The notes under the pieces were generated by a model, which did no database searches, was not told the origin of the DNA, and was given only the letters and a program-made list of their open reading frames with translations. Below are positions 23,694 to 35,491 of a stretch of 64,000 bases of DNA, in pieces. Each line of letters opens with the position of its first letter. Positions within the stretch are counted from its first letter, which is position 1. Position numbers and translations under genes: made by a program. The DNA is from Megaleporinus macrocephalus (lineage: Eukaryota; Chordata; Actinopteri; Characiformes; Anostomidae), in contig CM038722.1 in the NCBI GenBank assembly GCA_021613375.1, forward strand, positions 23,022,107 to 23,086,106, read 5' to 3'.

Positions 23694-24117
23694 GATTTGA
23701 TCAGCTCCGTTTACAATACAGGTGTATTTTGTAGTTTGTATGATTTGGGTGGTGGACCATTCTCAGCACTGCAGTGACACTGACATGGTGGTGGTGTGTT
23801 AGTGTGTGTTGTGCTGATATGAGTGGATCAGACACTGTGTCCACTCACTGTCACCTCTATCAGACATTCTGGATTTGCTAATATGAATCAAAGCCCACCC
23901 TATCCCCTAAAATATTTCCTATAAGCTGATTCCACTGTAGGTAAGGTAGTAAATCACTGTATGTATAGTGACGTAGAACAAACTTTGTGGAATTACAAAA
24001 AATTACAAATAAACAAACAAAATATAACATTATCTGTACTTCTGTTTATTATTAGATAAATCCAATTAATAATCCCCCACCAGTTTTAATGTTATGTCTG
24101 ATCAGTGTACAGTCCAC
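23694..24117. mobile_element. Non-autonomous DNA element, left end deleted (right copy)
   Basis: Same deletion as in 16670-17093. Confidence 0.65.
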
Positions 24118-24223
24118 ACTGTAAATAATGATATATTAAAAAAACAAAGTAAACAAATGGTCTGAAATATGAATAATTATGAAATATGCTGGAGATTTAT
24201 CTCTGTGTGGAAAAATAAGAGCG

Positions 24224-24474
24224 TCATGTTTCTCTTTTTGTGAGTTTTATTAGATTAACAGTCTTCACTGAAATTACTTTTAAACGCGCGAGGCTAATGA
24301 ACAGTAGCGCGTCACGTGCCTCAGAAGGAGCTGGCGAGGTCTCGTGGCTCTCCAAGCTACTACGTCGTCACAATGCGTGTTTAGAGGAGCGTCTCTGCGC
24401 GGAGAGGAAGAGGAGAGCAGGGAGGAGCTGACCGGAGCAGAGAAATCACTCGTTCAGCCCGAGAGCAGCAGCAG
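24224..24474 (+). promoter_or_regulatory. CpG-rich promoter / first exon (right copy)
   Basis: Same as 17200-17450, with the same broken CRE-like site. Donor-like GTCAGT at 24475. Confidence 0.5.
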
Positions 24475-25286
24475 GTCAGTCAGACAGAAACTTTAGAAAG
24501 CTGAGGTCGCAGCAGCTGTCTGAAACTGAGCTAGCAGCTAAACTGCTGTAGTCTGTTTCTCTCAGTCAGGAAATGTTTCATCATCAGATCGTCTCCTCTG
24601 TTCATCTTCACTCTCAGATTAACTCTTAGATTAGATTTCAGATTGATTCACTCCAACTAACTGAACTGTAACGCTCTGTAATCCTGTGCAGCTCTTCTGT
24701 ACATCAGTGCTAACATCTGTACTTTCAATGCTAACAGCTGAAACTTCATATGTCCCAGTGTTCAAATCATAATGAAGAGAGTAATATTCATATTTAGAAG
24801 ATCTCTCTATCAATATGGAGTTAAAAACCTGTGAGGATGTGACTGAGCTCATCATGGAGCTGTTAAACTTTGTGAATGGACATCACATCAAACACATATG
24901 CAGTTTAAGTGATATAAATTACTATAAATTTACTGTTAAATTAAATCTGTTCAATTAAACACAGAAATATTCATTAATACAGCGTCTTCCTCTTTTCACC
25001 TGCATGTTGGATAAGTGGATTAAAATATCTTCAGTGTTTAATGTCTGTGCTGGAATATAAGGTGATATATGGATTATATTTTTCTTCTTATGTAAATATA
25101 AAGTGATTCTTGTTTATTTAGATGAATAGTAATTTACAGCAAGCTGTTTAATGTTACTGCTAAACGAGCTAAAACAGAATGGGACTGATGGATAAACGAC
25201 AAATAGAGAAGTTTTGGTCAGTATGTCTGTGGATTAGAGCTTGGGAACCTGCCCAGAGTGAGCACAAAATAAATTGTAGAGTGATG

Positions 25287-25287
<1 letters not shown>
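24475..25287 (+). other. Intron-like sequence (right copy)
   Basis: Counterpart of 17451-18279, with a 17-bp deletion near 25185. No coding exon was seen. Confidence 0.5.
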
Positions 25288-25327
<40 letters not shown>

Positions 25328-25480
25328 AAAGATGAACAGATAGATATATAGAGAAACAGAGAGATGGAGAGATAGATACACAGAGAGTAACAGACATAAA
25401 GGGAGACTCCTGTCAGTGAAGAACCAGTTCAAACCAGTTTAAACTGTCAAAAACCGGTTCTAGCCAGTTTTAACTGACGA

Positions 25481-25512
<32 letters not shown>

Positions 25513-25530
25513 ATAATAATAATAATAATA
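25288..25530. repeat. GATA, TAC and AAT microsatellites
   Basis: The GATA run at 25288-25324 is longer than in the left copy. The TAC run is shorter. Confidence 0.95.
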
Positions 25531-25584
25531 ATTATGAGAAGAAGAAGTCAGTAGATAACTGTGCTCTCTACTTATATACAGTTC

Positions 25585-26100
25585 TGATTTGATGTAAACT
25601 AATACAGTGTCTTCCTTTTTTCCTCTTCATGTTGGATCCCTCCTTTATCTGAGTTCACACTCTAAAGAAGTACAAGAAAGATAAAGTTAAGTATATCATT
25701 TTTTTCTAGAATACTTGCATATTCAGTACCAAATTTATATTTAGTTCTGTTTTCATGTAAACTAATGCAGTGTCTTCCTTTTTTTCCTCTTCATCTTCTA
25801 TTTTCCACTTTTCTGAGTTCACACTCTGAAGAAGTACGAGAAAAAAGATGTTAGGTAAAACATTTTCTAGAATACTTACATATTCAGTACAACAATTATA
25901 TTTAGTTCTGATTAAACTAATACAGTGTGTTCCGTTTTTTCTCTTCGTGTTCTATTTTCAACTTTTCTGAGTTCACACTCTGAAGAAGAATAAGAAAGAT
26001 AAAGATAAGGTATATATTTTTTTTCTAGAATACTTATATATTCAGTACAAAAATTATTAGTTCTGATTTCATGTAAACTAATACAGTGTCTTTCTCTTTT
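25585..26100. repeat. ~160-bp satellite array at the unit 1 / unit 2 boundary
   Basis: About 3.3 monomers, running into the L2 3' end at 26101 exactly as at 1441 and 45401. Confidence 0.93.
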
Positions 26101-26725
26101 CCTAAACTGCCCACCTGTCCAGACAGACACTGATGGAACACTGACTGCCAGGTTCTCCTGCCACCCAAGTCACCCACCAGACTGATCGGCGGGCCCTGCT
26201 GTTACCTGTGTCATACCAGCTACCTAGCCTCAGACTAGCTGTCTAACCTCCATTCTAGACTTTATTGAAATGAACATGGACTCTAACTAGTTAGCACTAA
26301 CCCTTTACCTTCATTAACTGTCATCATCACTCTCACTGTTCTTCATCTGTACTACACTTACTCTAGTTCTATCAGATTATGATTATATAAGCACACCTGA
26401 GCAGCTGAACAGAAGTATATGGTGGTACAGTCAGTATCAGTACTGTATGAGTAGTTTGATCAGAGGAGGATGGGTCCCCCTTGTGAGTCTTGGTTCCTCC
26501 CAAGGTTTCTTCCTCCAGCTCTGAGGGAGTTTTTCCTTGCCACTGTCGCCTATGGCTTGCTCACCGGGGGTTTCTATAATTTTTAAGACTTTCTTCTATG
26601 TTTTTATTTTCTTTTTATGATTATTTTTACTCTGTAGATCTTTTCTCATCACCAAGTTCCTGTAAAGCTGCTTTGTGATGATCAGTTGTAAAAAGTGCTA
26701 TACTAATAAATGTGACTTGTCATGA
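26101..26725 (+). mobile_element. L2-clade LINE 3' end (unit 2)
   Basis: Same as 1441-2075, with small substitutions and a GATCAGTTG variant in the terminal block. Confidence 0.75.
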
Positions 26726-26832
26726 CACTCTGCTGCTCTGTATGTGTTTGTATTGCAACCTACTGAAACCCATGCACTTACTCCTCGCTTCCCTGGGAAA
26801 ATGTGATGGCCATCAGGTATTCTTAATTCACA

Positions 26833-27078
26833 TCTCGCACCGGAGTACCTGCAAGATCTTATTTCCTATTATGAACCACCACGCTTACTCAGATCACAGG
26901 ATGCTGTTTTTCTAACAGTTCCATAAATTCATTAGACTTCAATGGGGGGAGAGCTTTTTCCTACAAAGCCCCCAAACTGTGGAATAATCTCCCAGTTAAT
27001 GTTCAGGTCTCTGACACAGTCTTAATATTTAAGTCTAGACTGAAAACATATTTATTTAGTTTAGCTTTTGGTAATTAA
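26833..27078 (+). pseudogene. L2 reverse transcriptase fragment, shortened (unit 2)
   Basis: Begins abruptly within 'LAPEYLQDL', after CACAT, so about 330 bp present in unit 1 (from about 2172) are deleted. APKLWNNLPV and KTYLFSLAFGN remain. Confidence 0.82.
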
Positions 27079-27910
27079 TCTTCCTCTATAGATAAAGGCA
27101 GGATATCTCGGGGTTCTTGGACACAGAGGTTTATGGTAAACTGAGATGTTGGTGCTGTTGTCCCACCACTTCACGCGATCACACAGGTTTGTTGACAGTT
27201 GAGTGGGGGGATCCCAGTGTGGGGGGATCCCAGGGTGCTCTCATGTCTATGTTAGCTTCTGGTTCTCTTCTTTTAGTTTAGGCTGTTATAGTTAGATCTG
27301 TCGGAGTCACCAACCACACTCTAAAATTCTGAATATTCATATTCTCTACAGTCATACTCCTGAGCTGAACTAACTTTCTCTCTTTACTCTTCCTGAGGTA
27401 ATGACTGTCCTCCCGTCTGTTGAACGCTGTTGGAGGACTGACCATCAGGACCTCCACCCCACCATCACCAGCCAGCTCTCCTGTCCATCTGTGTCAACTG
27501 CTACACGCTCAGTTACATCACTGTGCCATCCAGATGCACCAGCATTGAGATAGGATGGACTGTTTCAGCTCACGCCCACTTTACATAAAGACTCAGTCAT
27601 AGACTGCCTCTACCTGTGCACCATCCAAAGCTTTGCCATCCAGATTTCATACAGAGACTCTTCTTTGGTATTTAGTTTATTAAACTGTAAATACTGTTTA
27701 CCAGAGGAGGATGGGTCCCCCCTTGTGAGTCTTGGTTTCTTCCAAGGTTTCTTATTCCAGTCTGAGGGAGTTTTTTCTTGCCACTGCTGCCTCTGGCTTG
27801 CTCACCGGGAGATATATATGTTGTAACTGTCTGTTTTCAAAACTTCTTTAAAGCTGCCTTAAGACAACATCGTTATAAAAAAAAGGCTTATCAAATAAAC
27901 ATGAATTGAA
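27079..27910 (+). mobile_element. L2 LINE 3' UTR and tail (unit 2)
   Basis: Carries a segment at about 27345-27455 (TACAGTCATACTCCTGAGC ... GGACCTCC) that is missing from unit 1. Ends in the TGAATTGAATT tail. Confidence 0.75.
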
Positions 27911-28837
27911 TTGAATTCTGCTGTTGACTCAGAGCCTGATGTAATTTCGTTTCACTTGTTAATGTTTTCAGTTTTTTGATGGTGAGGATTCAATCTTGTT
28001 TGTTTCTTGTGTTTTTTGTGCTGAATAATAAACACAATTCTTCATTTGTCACAATTTGGCTTCTCAAACTTATAACTCAGAATGGTTCACCAGCACTGGT
28101 GTTCTACCAGTTTACTCTACCCATAGAGTGGTCCGGCCTGACATGCTCATATCATTAGTATTAGTGCAGTATCTCAGTGTTTCAAACATTATATTGTGTT
28201 GTTAATGTTAATTCAGTTCAGGCTTAATATCAATACTGACTACCTGATAAGCTGAATTAGGCTATTAAAACACCCCAAATATTATTTTAATATCAGTGAC
28301 GTTTTCTAGTAACAACATTCACCAAATTGTTATATTGAAATCTACATTTTAAAGAAGCTGGTGAAGAAGAAGCTGAAGGTCAGTGCCAGAATGTAAATGC
28401 TGCCACTTTTAATGTGAAACTAGAAATTTAAACAAGATGCTGACTAATATAAAGCTGACTTTTGTCTCATAGTTTTAATTCTGATATTTTGGATAAGGAG
28501 TTTTAAACTATCAAATTATCCTACATGGATATTTAGACATTGAGCTACTAATAAATACATACTATAGAAGAACATTTTAACAAAGATTATTTTACTTTAT
28601 GTGTATTCCAACCGGTGCTATGGCAACACCAAATTTCAAATTGCTGCTTCAATGTTAAAAAGCTAAATATGAAAAGTCCTCTCTTTTCTGGGCTACTGCA
28701 GAAACATTGCAGCTCTACATAACAGCTTCCTTTGGAGCACAAGCTTCTCTTATATAGAGATGAATTCTAAACACAACAACAGAACAATGATTTCTGGTTG
28801 CAGGTGATTATACGCCGATAATGAAAACTTGTTTTAG
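27911..28837. other. Non-coding stretch (unit 2)
   Basis: Counterpart of 3492-4437, with the weak EAGEEEAEG exon candidate broken as in unit 1. Nothing else was recognised. Confidence 0.4.
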
Positions 28838-29142
28838 GATATTTTATTTCTCCTTTGGTAGCAATTACAGCCTCAAGTCTTTTAGAGTGTCAAGTCTTTT
28901 ATTTTTGGGTAGTTTCTAACATTCTTCTTTGCAGAACCTCTCAAGCTCCATCAGGTTGGATAGGGAGTGTCTGTGCGCAGTCATTTTCAGATCTTTACAG
29001 AGATGTTCAATCAGGTTCAAGTCTGAGCTCTGGCCGGAGTGGCTTCCGTCTGGCCATTCTACCACACAGGCCTGATTGGTGGAGTGCTGCAGAAACGGTT
29101 GTCTTTCTGGAAGGTTCTCCTCTCTCCACAGAGCAACACTGA
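28838..29142 (-). pseudogene. Tc1-type transposase, C-terminal fragment (unit 2)
   Basis: Same fragment as 4438-4752. The piece encoding the KLVAPHS region is altered by a small deletion near 28890. Confidence 0.83.
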
Positions 29143-29404
29143 AGCACTGTCAGAGTGACCCATGGGTGCTTGTTTAATGTATCATTTCAAATATGTCAAA
29201 AGTTTGTTTTTGTTAGTCTGTGCTGCTCACTAGATAATGGTATGAAGCTCAATCAAACATTTGTAGACTAAAGTTTCATACGTGTATAAGAAATGTAGCT
29301 TGTATAAAACCATTTCCTATTTTATTAAAACTTAATGATCAAATATTTAATATTTACATCTGTTTCATAACAAACATGCACAACATTCAGATAAATTAAA
29401 TTTT

Positions 29405-29722
29405 CTATGAGTCCATTCAAGCTGTCTAGTGTGTCCAGAGAATGAGTGGTGATGTATGTGCACACAGATATCCATCCATGCTGGAGAACGACTCCCACCA
29501 CATTCATAAGACACTGTCAGCACTGGACAGCTCCTTCAGAGACAGACTGCTTCACTCCAAGTGTGTATCGCAGGTCCTTCCTTCCTGCTACTGTTACACT
29601 CTACGACCAGCACTGCTTCCAGCTGACCACACATACACAGCAGATCACATACACACACACTTAAACTCTACACACTTAAACTTTACACACTTAAACTCTA
29701 CACACTTAAACTTTACACACTT
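29405..29722 (+). pseudogene. LINE-like ORF2 C-terminal fragment (unit 2)
   Basis: The most readable copy of this fragment: AHRYPSMLENDSHH, HKTLSALDSSFRDRLL, HSKCVSQVLPSCYC in one frame. The CACACTTAAACT tail has expanded to four or five repeats. Confidence 0.55.
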
Positions 29723-29889
29723 ATAGAAATAAAGATTCTTGTTTATCAGAACTCTCTGATAAAGTCTCTGCTCTGCAATGTCATCTGTGTTAAGTTAAAA
29801 TGTTAATTAGGGTCCATGCACACAGTATAGGGACCCTACGGCTTCCTCACATTTTTCCTTCATGTTCTTTTTCTTGGTTGTGGAGCAAA

Positions 29890-30120
29890 AACCCTTTCTC
29901 TCTTCTTCTCTCTCCCTTTCTACCTCTTTCACTCTGTCTATATCTGTCTATCTACACCTCCTCTACAACTCTCTAACCCTCAATAACTCTTTCTCTGTCT
30001 ACAACTTTCTCTTTCTTTCTGTATCTGTCTCTCTACATCTCTCTCCCTCTCTATCTATCCTCTACAACTCTTCCACTATCTCTCTACAGATGTCTCTCTG
30101 TTCTTCTACAACTCTCTCCA
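29890..30120. repeat. Pyrimidine-rich low-complexity tract (unit 2)
   Basis: Counterpart of 5409-5665. The following 30121-30774 shows no gene. It includes GGGTGCTGAAAGTTACACA ... AAACTGAACGCACTC, which is lost from unit 1. Confidence 0.75.
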
Positions 30121-30774
30121 GGGTGCTGAAAGTTACACATCCCTTTCAGCTGCATTGTTGTGGTCAGTCAGAGAGCGCATGGTCAAGGAGGCGGGGTGAG
30201 AAACTGAACGCACTCTGTTGTGGATAACGAGTGCAGCTGCAGTTACTCGAGTGACTGCAGTTTTTATAACTTAAGTTGTTTTTAGGATTTTCGCTCTGTG
30301 TTTACTTCTATAAAGTTAGTCTCCTGAATTTCCACCTTAGCAAAAATAAGTATATTACCCACATATGGAGCAGAAATGTAAGAATACAATCATGTTGGTT
30401 CATGCTTTTCAACGTTTGGAAGTCTGTTCACTATCTGAACATCTCCGATGCCGTGAGCAGAGAGAGAACTCCTAGACCATTTGGGTGTTTGAGTTTTTGT
30501 TTTTTCATTCATATTTTTTCTTGAGTATTTACAAAATAAAAAAAAATAAATAAAAAATGGTGGATAGAAAACCAAGTACTGGATGCAGTGCTAGTGTCAT
30601 TCTGATATTTGCGAAAAAGAACTGTAATTGAGGATTTTGCTTGTGGCTTAACATTGCTTGGTTTTAATTCACTAAAATGTTACCCTGACAGATCTGCCGG
30701 CATAAATCTAACGACATAGTGGCTTATGTAAAACATATGAGACTGCACAGCTGTGTCCTAATGTAATATTTCAG

Positions 30775-31336
30775 AATCTGTGTCAAATTATGATTAAGTC
30801 TGCAAATACTTTGATTGCTCATGAAGCAAGCGTGAAAGGCACAAAATACTGAAAGAACATGGTTGTTATTATCGGTGAGGGCAGTGAGGGGCTTGAGATT
30901 GTCAAGATAGTACTCCACAATAATTCAGCAGTATATTTACAAAGTTCAAGCATTTCTGTCTGAAGATGATATTGAGTTTTATCTCCGTGCCATCCAGATT
31001 CTGATGGCTCACTTTGAAGAGGTCACCCTATGGACAACTCCTCGGTTGCTGCTGCTTGGGATGTTCATGAAGAATTCATATTACCCAACAAAAATAGTAT
31101 TTTGTCAAAATGATCAAAATATCTTTGCTGTCAGTGGTTAACTCTTTATGTGTTTTGTTTCAGGTGAGAAAACATCTGGCCATAGTGACCACTGGACGGT
31201 CAGTATTGAGGGACACATTATCCGTGAGGGCATACAGCCAACTTTCTTGACCGGTCTTGGCGCTGTGTTTTCCACATTCTACAGCTTCAATCTTCAATAT
31301 CATAAAGAAGCTGCATGTACACTGAAATTCATTTAA
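30775..31336 (+). pseudogene. Two-exon fragment of an unnamed fish protein family (unit 2)
   Basis: Acceptor TTTCAG ends at 30774. A 2-bp loss (GATTAAG for GATTTTAAG) and a TGA in place of a codon of 'YRKN' break exon one. Its latter part keeps ILMAHFEE and TTPRLLLLGMF-like sequence. Exon two (from about 31165) is open: GEKTSGHSDHWTVSIEGHII, IQPTFLTGLGAVFSTFYS, QYHKEAACTLKFI, then a stop. Confidence 0.45.
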
Positions 31337-32214
31337 ATGTATTCCTTTCACACTTACTTCACAATTCTGATGGTAAGGTTTAACATAGTCAAGTACTATA
31401 AAATATATAATATGTAAATATGTTGTATAAGAACAAATAGACAGAATGCCTATGCTAGTGGGTCACCATTGTTGAGTAATATGGTTGCGCTAGACCCTGT
31501 ACTTGTCTTTGGTTCATTGAATGAGCAACATCAAGCTAAAAGTCTCTTTCAGCTTTTTCAGTTGTATCCATGTGTTACTCCTGCCATTTCTCACTCAATG
31601 TAGGGCCCAAAGTGTAGAGTTTATTGCAACCTTATGACCACTCTTGCAATGTGCACTGCCTTCAATCGTTTTGATTAAATTATTTATAATTAATGATTGA
31701 TCTATGGTTTTTTATGTGTTTTTAGTGTTGCAACATCTTAAAAGAAATGACAATTTTCAAATTTAATTTGGTTTATATTACATGATTTAACCATATAGGA
31801 CATGTACACTACATCAAAGCTTAAGTCTTAACAGCAGATCAGGTGTGTTAGATTAGTGTTTTAAATAAATTTGTTAAGATCTTAGATCTCCTGGGCCGAC
31901 AATAATCACCCATATACACCCATACCCATAGTCATATGATCCATCTATTGTTATAAGCTTGACATCTTAATGATAGCAGAACCATTTTTGATATTATCTG
32001 TAATCATTTTCAAAAAGGTTTTATACAGAACCATACACAACACATTATCCATCAATCTGTGAACAATTTCATCATGAAAAAAACAATATAAGCATGCAAA
32101 TAGTTCCTTCAGTGTTCATGCTTTTATATAGAAACATTGTTTTACTAAAGAATTCTTAAAAAACATATTTGTTTGCTTTTTCTTTGCTTGTTTTATCTTT
32201 TTAGAGCCCTTTGC
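31337..32214. other. Intron-like AT-rich sequence (unit 2)
   Basis: Counterpart of 6716-7596. No gene was recognised. Confidence 0.5.
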
Positions 32215-32359
32215 AAACTGGTTAAAAAAAAACCCAAAGGAATGGGACAAGCACTTTGATGCTGTCCTGTTTGGACAAGTGATTACAAAGTACTCTCCAT
32301 ATTTTCTTATGTTTGGGAGAGAGGCTTGCTACCCCTCAGAGGTCCCCTAACACTACAGG
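32215..32359 (+). pseudogene. Ginger/GIN-like integrase exon (unit 2)
   Basis: As 7597-7750, with the same 15-bp deletion and the same TAA after SEVP. A poly-A run (GTTAAAAAAAAACCC) adds a 1-bp frameshift after 'CKLV'. Confidence 0.8.
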
Positions 32360-32481
32360 GTTAGAGTACAAGTTTCACATTTTTGGAAGCATATTTGAAT
32401 GTTGGGGCATAAAAAAAAATTAATATCACACTTTGTACATATTTCAATAAATGTGTGTGTAAATTTAAATCTATTTTTCAG

Positions 32482-34074
32482 ATTGACAGCACTGCTGAGG
32501 ACATAGTGGCCTCTGAAGACATCACCGAATGTGCCCTGAGGTTAAATAAGATATTGTCTCATGCAAAGGAAAATACTGAGAAAACTCAAGAAAAAATGAA
32601 TAAAAGGCAACAAAAGTCTTCACTCCCCAAATTTAGTATTGGGGACAAAGTGTGGAGGCTCAATGTAAGAAGCCAACAAAGAAAAGGGGGCAAGCTGGAG
32701 CTAAACTACTTGGGTCCATACACCATCACATCCCTTGAGGGTAAAAGCACTGACCTGGAGGATGACCATGCTATTGCCATACTCAAAATTAATACAGACC
32801 ATTTGCAGCAGCATCGTGAGGAGACGCCACACATCCCTCATAAGCTGCAGAAAGCCTCCAGCAGCAAGAACATATCTACTTCCATGGTAGCACCTGTCAT
32901 TGTAGCCACAACAGGCCCCACAATCTCCGTGGTCCCAGATGTCTCTGCCGCCCCTGCAACCCTACCAGTCACTGCCGCCTCTCAGGTCACCATTAATCCT
33001 GCAGTCCCTACAGTCACCTTGACCCAGACTGTCATTCCATAAATCTCAGTTACCCCTGCTGTCTCTCCAGTCTGCGTTACGCCTGCCATCTGTCCAGTCT
33101 CAGTTACCCCTGCTGTCTCTCCAGTCTGCGTTACGCCTGCCATCTGTCCAGTCTCAGTTACCCCTGCTGTCTCTCCAGTCTGCGTTACACCTGCCATCTG
33201 TCCAGTCTCAGTTACCCCTGCTGTCTCTCCAGTCAGCGTTACGCCTGCCATCTGTCCAGTCTCAGTTACCCCTGCTGTCTCTCCAGTTTGCGTTACACCT
33301 GCTGTCTCTCCAGTCTGCGTTACGCCGGCCATCTGTCCAGTCTCAGTTACCCCTGCTGTCTCTCCAGTCTGCGTTACGCCTGCCATCTGTCCAGTCTCAG
33401 TTACCCCTGCTGTCTCTCCAGTCTGCGTTACACCTGCCATCTGTCCAGTCTCAGTTACCCCTGCTGTCTCTCCAGTCTGCGTTACGCCTGCCATCTGTCC
33501 AGTCTCAGTTACCCCTGCTGTCTCTCCAGTCTGCGTTACGCCTGCCATCTGTCCAGTCTCAGTTACCCCTGCTGTCTCTCCAGTCAGCGTTACGCCTGCC
33601 ATCTGTCCAGTCTCAGTTACCCCTGCTGTCTCTCCAGTCAGCGTTACGCCTGTCATCTGTCCAGTCTCAGTTACCCCTGCTGTCTCTCCAGTCAGCGTTA
33701 CGCCTGCCATCTGTCCAGTCTCAGTTACCCCTGCTGTCTCTCCAGTCAGCGTTACGCCTGCCATCTGTCCAGTCTCAGTTACCCCTGCTGTCTCTCCAGT
33801 GTCCGTTATCCCTGCTGTCGTTCTAGTCTGCATTACCCCTACTGTCTCTCCAGTTTCCATTACACCTGCCGTCTCTCTGTTTAACCTGCCATCTCTAACT
33901 CTGCTGTAATCCATGCTGTCTCTCTGGTCCCCATAACCCCTGTTATCTCTCCAGTCTCCATAAATTCTGCTAAATCTCCAGACACTGCAACCCTGTCATC
34001 TACAAAAGCCACTGTCATCTATTCAGAAGAAGTTAGCATACCAGTGTCCAAATCCAACATTGATAAAGATCAAG
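32482..34074 (+). pseudogene. Ginger/GIN-like exon with greatly expanded Pro/Val repeats (unit 2)
   Basis: The integrase C-terminal part is open: IDSTAEDIVA, FSIGDKVWRLN, LELNYLGPYTITSLEGK. A TAA at 33040-33042 (after TVIP) stops it. The same frame then runs on through the enlarged repeat until a frameshift near 33878 ends it at 33907. The donor GTATGT at 34075 is kept. Length is 1,593 bp against 1,084 bp in unit 3. Confidence 0.83.
33043..33890 (+). repeat. Expanded 27/54-bp coding minisatellite (unit 2)
   Basis: About 31 half-units in near-perfect alternation of PVCVTPAIC and PVSVTPAVS, with an 'SVTPAI' variant (AGCGTT for TGCGTT) spread through the 3' part. The even homogeneity suggests recent expansion. 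Long ORFs on the opposite strand are side effects of the 54-bp period. Confidence 0.92.
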
Positions 34075-34163
34075 GTATGTCTGTAGTTCTACTGCAATAA
34101 AATGTTAAAAAGTAAAAGAGATTTTATGAGTATAAAATCAGTAAGCATTCATATGTAACATCC

Positions 34164-34436
34164 ACACTCCCCTCCAAAAGTATTGGAATAGTGAGGCCAA
34201 TCCCTTTATTTTTGCTGTAGACTAAAACATTTGGGATTGGCCTCACTATTCCAAAATAAGAGGTGCAATCTTCTGAACTGTGCATCAAATCCAGATGTAA
34301 ATACCTGGAAATAAAAGCTGAAATGTTGATATTTTGTCTCATAATCATCTTTAAATGTCAAACCCAAATGTTTTGAGTCTACAGCAAAAAAAAAAGACAA
34401 TGGCCTCATTGTTCCAATACTTTTGGAGGGGAGTGT
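34164..34436. mobile_element. Palindromic MITE (unit 2)
   Basis: Same insertion as 8988-9259, with both inverted ends present. Confidence 0.85.
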
Positions 34437-34481
34437 ATATTCAAATGGAATGCATTCATTTAAGATTGTACGATCATGGCA

Positions 34482-34539
34482 AAACTCTACTTTAGTGACA
34501 TACGGTGGACTGCTCCTAATATGGAGCTTGAAAGTGAGT
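34482..34539 (+). pseudogene. Linker exon remnant (unit 2)
   Basis: Only the 3' half of the linker exon remains (SDIRR..., APNMELESE). A deletion joins MITE-flanking sequence directly to it. The donor is TTAAGG, as in the other units. Confidence 0.55.
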
Positions 34540-34952
34540 TAAGGTCATAATGGACATCTCAATTTGCATACTAATAATTCAGTTGTGCATTCATTTTGTA
34601 TTATGAGGCTAGTATGTCTTTTTTTAAATATTTTGTTTAAATTATGTAGTTATGAGAGAACTGCAGTATAAGTGATAAATGATGATGTCTGGTATCACTA
34701 TCTGTAATAGGGAAGCAATAAACTGTATGTAGTTCATAAAGGAAAAAATTAAATATGGCAATTTTAGAATTATTTCAATTTAGCATTATTAACTTAGTAC
34801 TTTAGCATTTTTCTTAAACTTGTTTTGACTCCATAAGAACACTGCTCTATACCAATAAACCTGTAAAAGTATTCATTGTCATTAATATCGAGGTTTCTAA
34901 AGTTGGACTTTGTGGTTTCATGTTGTAATACTTGATTCAACTGATTCAAGTG

Positions 34953-34982
34953 TGCACTTCCTGTGGGTCTTTTGTGCTGAAA
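34953..34982 (+). pseudogene. Remnant of the Ulp1 active-site Cys exon (unit 2)
   Basis: Only CTSCGSFVLK and its GTAAGT donor survive. The exons for His and Asp, and the rest of this exon, are deleted (junction near 34950). Confidence 0.7.
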
Positions 34983-35491
34983 GTAAGTTTTACTGGATAG
35001 GAAAAGAGTAATGCCTTACTCTAAGCACTGGAGCACATTGAAGAGAGGAGGTGCATGCAACCTTCCACTTTTTTTAAATGACACAAGAAAATTTTGGGGT
35101 TTGCAGGATGAAAAAAATATATACCTACATGGCAGAACTGGAAAAGAGCTGTCAATTATTCATTTTATAGCTTTTTATTTCACTTCAGCTTAAAAAATCT
35201 GTTTATTTATTTGTTTATTTATAGTCAATAATCACAAAAAGAAAAATCTGCTAATATTTTCAACACTTCTTATTGTTTGTTGATTTGTACCATACCGTCA
35301 TTAACAGTACTTCTTATATCCTTTATCATTATTGGGGTAACTTGCAGGTCAGACTCAAAGGAATAAAATATAATTTGAATGTTTTAATTCTTTTTTTTGT
35401 TTTAATACAAACTTTATAAAGCATGAGGAGATCTGTACATTTTCTCAGTCACAGTAAAAAAATAAGGTCATGACATGTTTATATTTTACAG

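Larger units (their letters stand above)
19025..26036 (+). repeat. 7-kb tandem duplication, right copy
   Basis: Nearly identical to 12001-19024. Differences I could see: G/C at 12472/19496; two changes near 15215/22239; A/G near 15655/22678; C/T near 17048/24072; a 17-bp loss near 25185; GATA, TAC and one AATAC/AATGC change in the satellite. Confidence 0.95.

Noticed and set aside
33043..33890. CRISPR-like regular repeats
   Set aside because: Units are contiguous without unique spacers, in a vertebrate genome, and encode a repeated peptide.
32982..33914. 310-codon minus-strand ORF of GETAGVTETGQMAGVTQT repeats
   Set aside because: It is the antisense of the coding minisatellite. A 54-bp period with no antisense stop keeps any length open. 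The plus strand has the splice sites and domain context.
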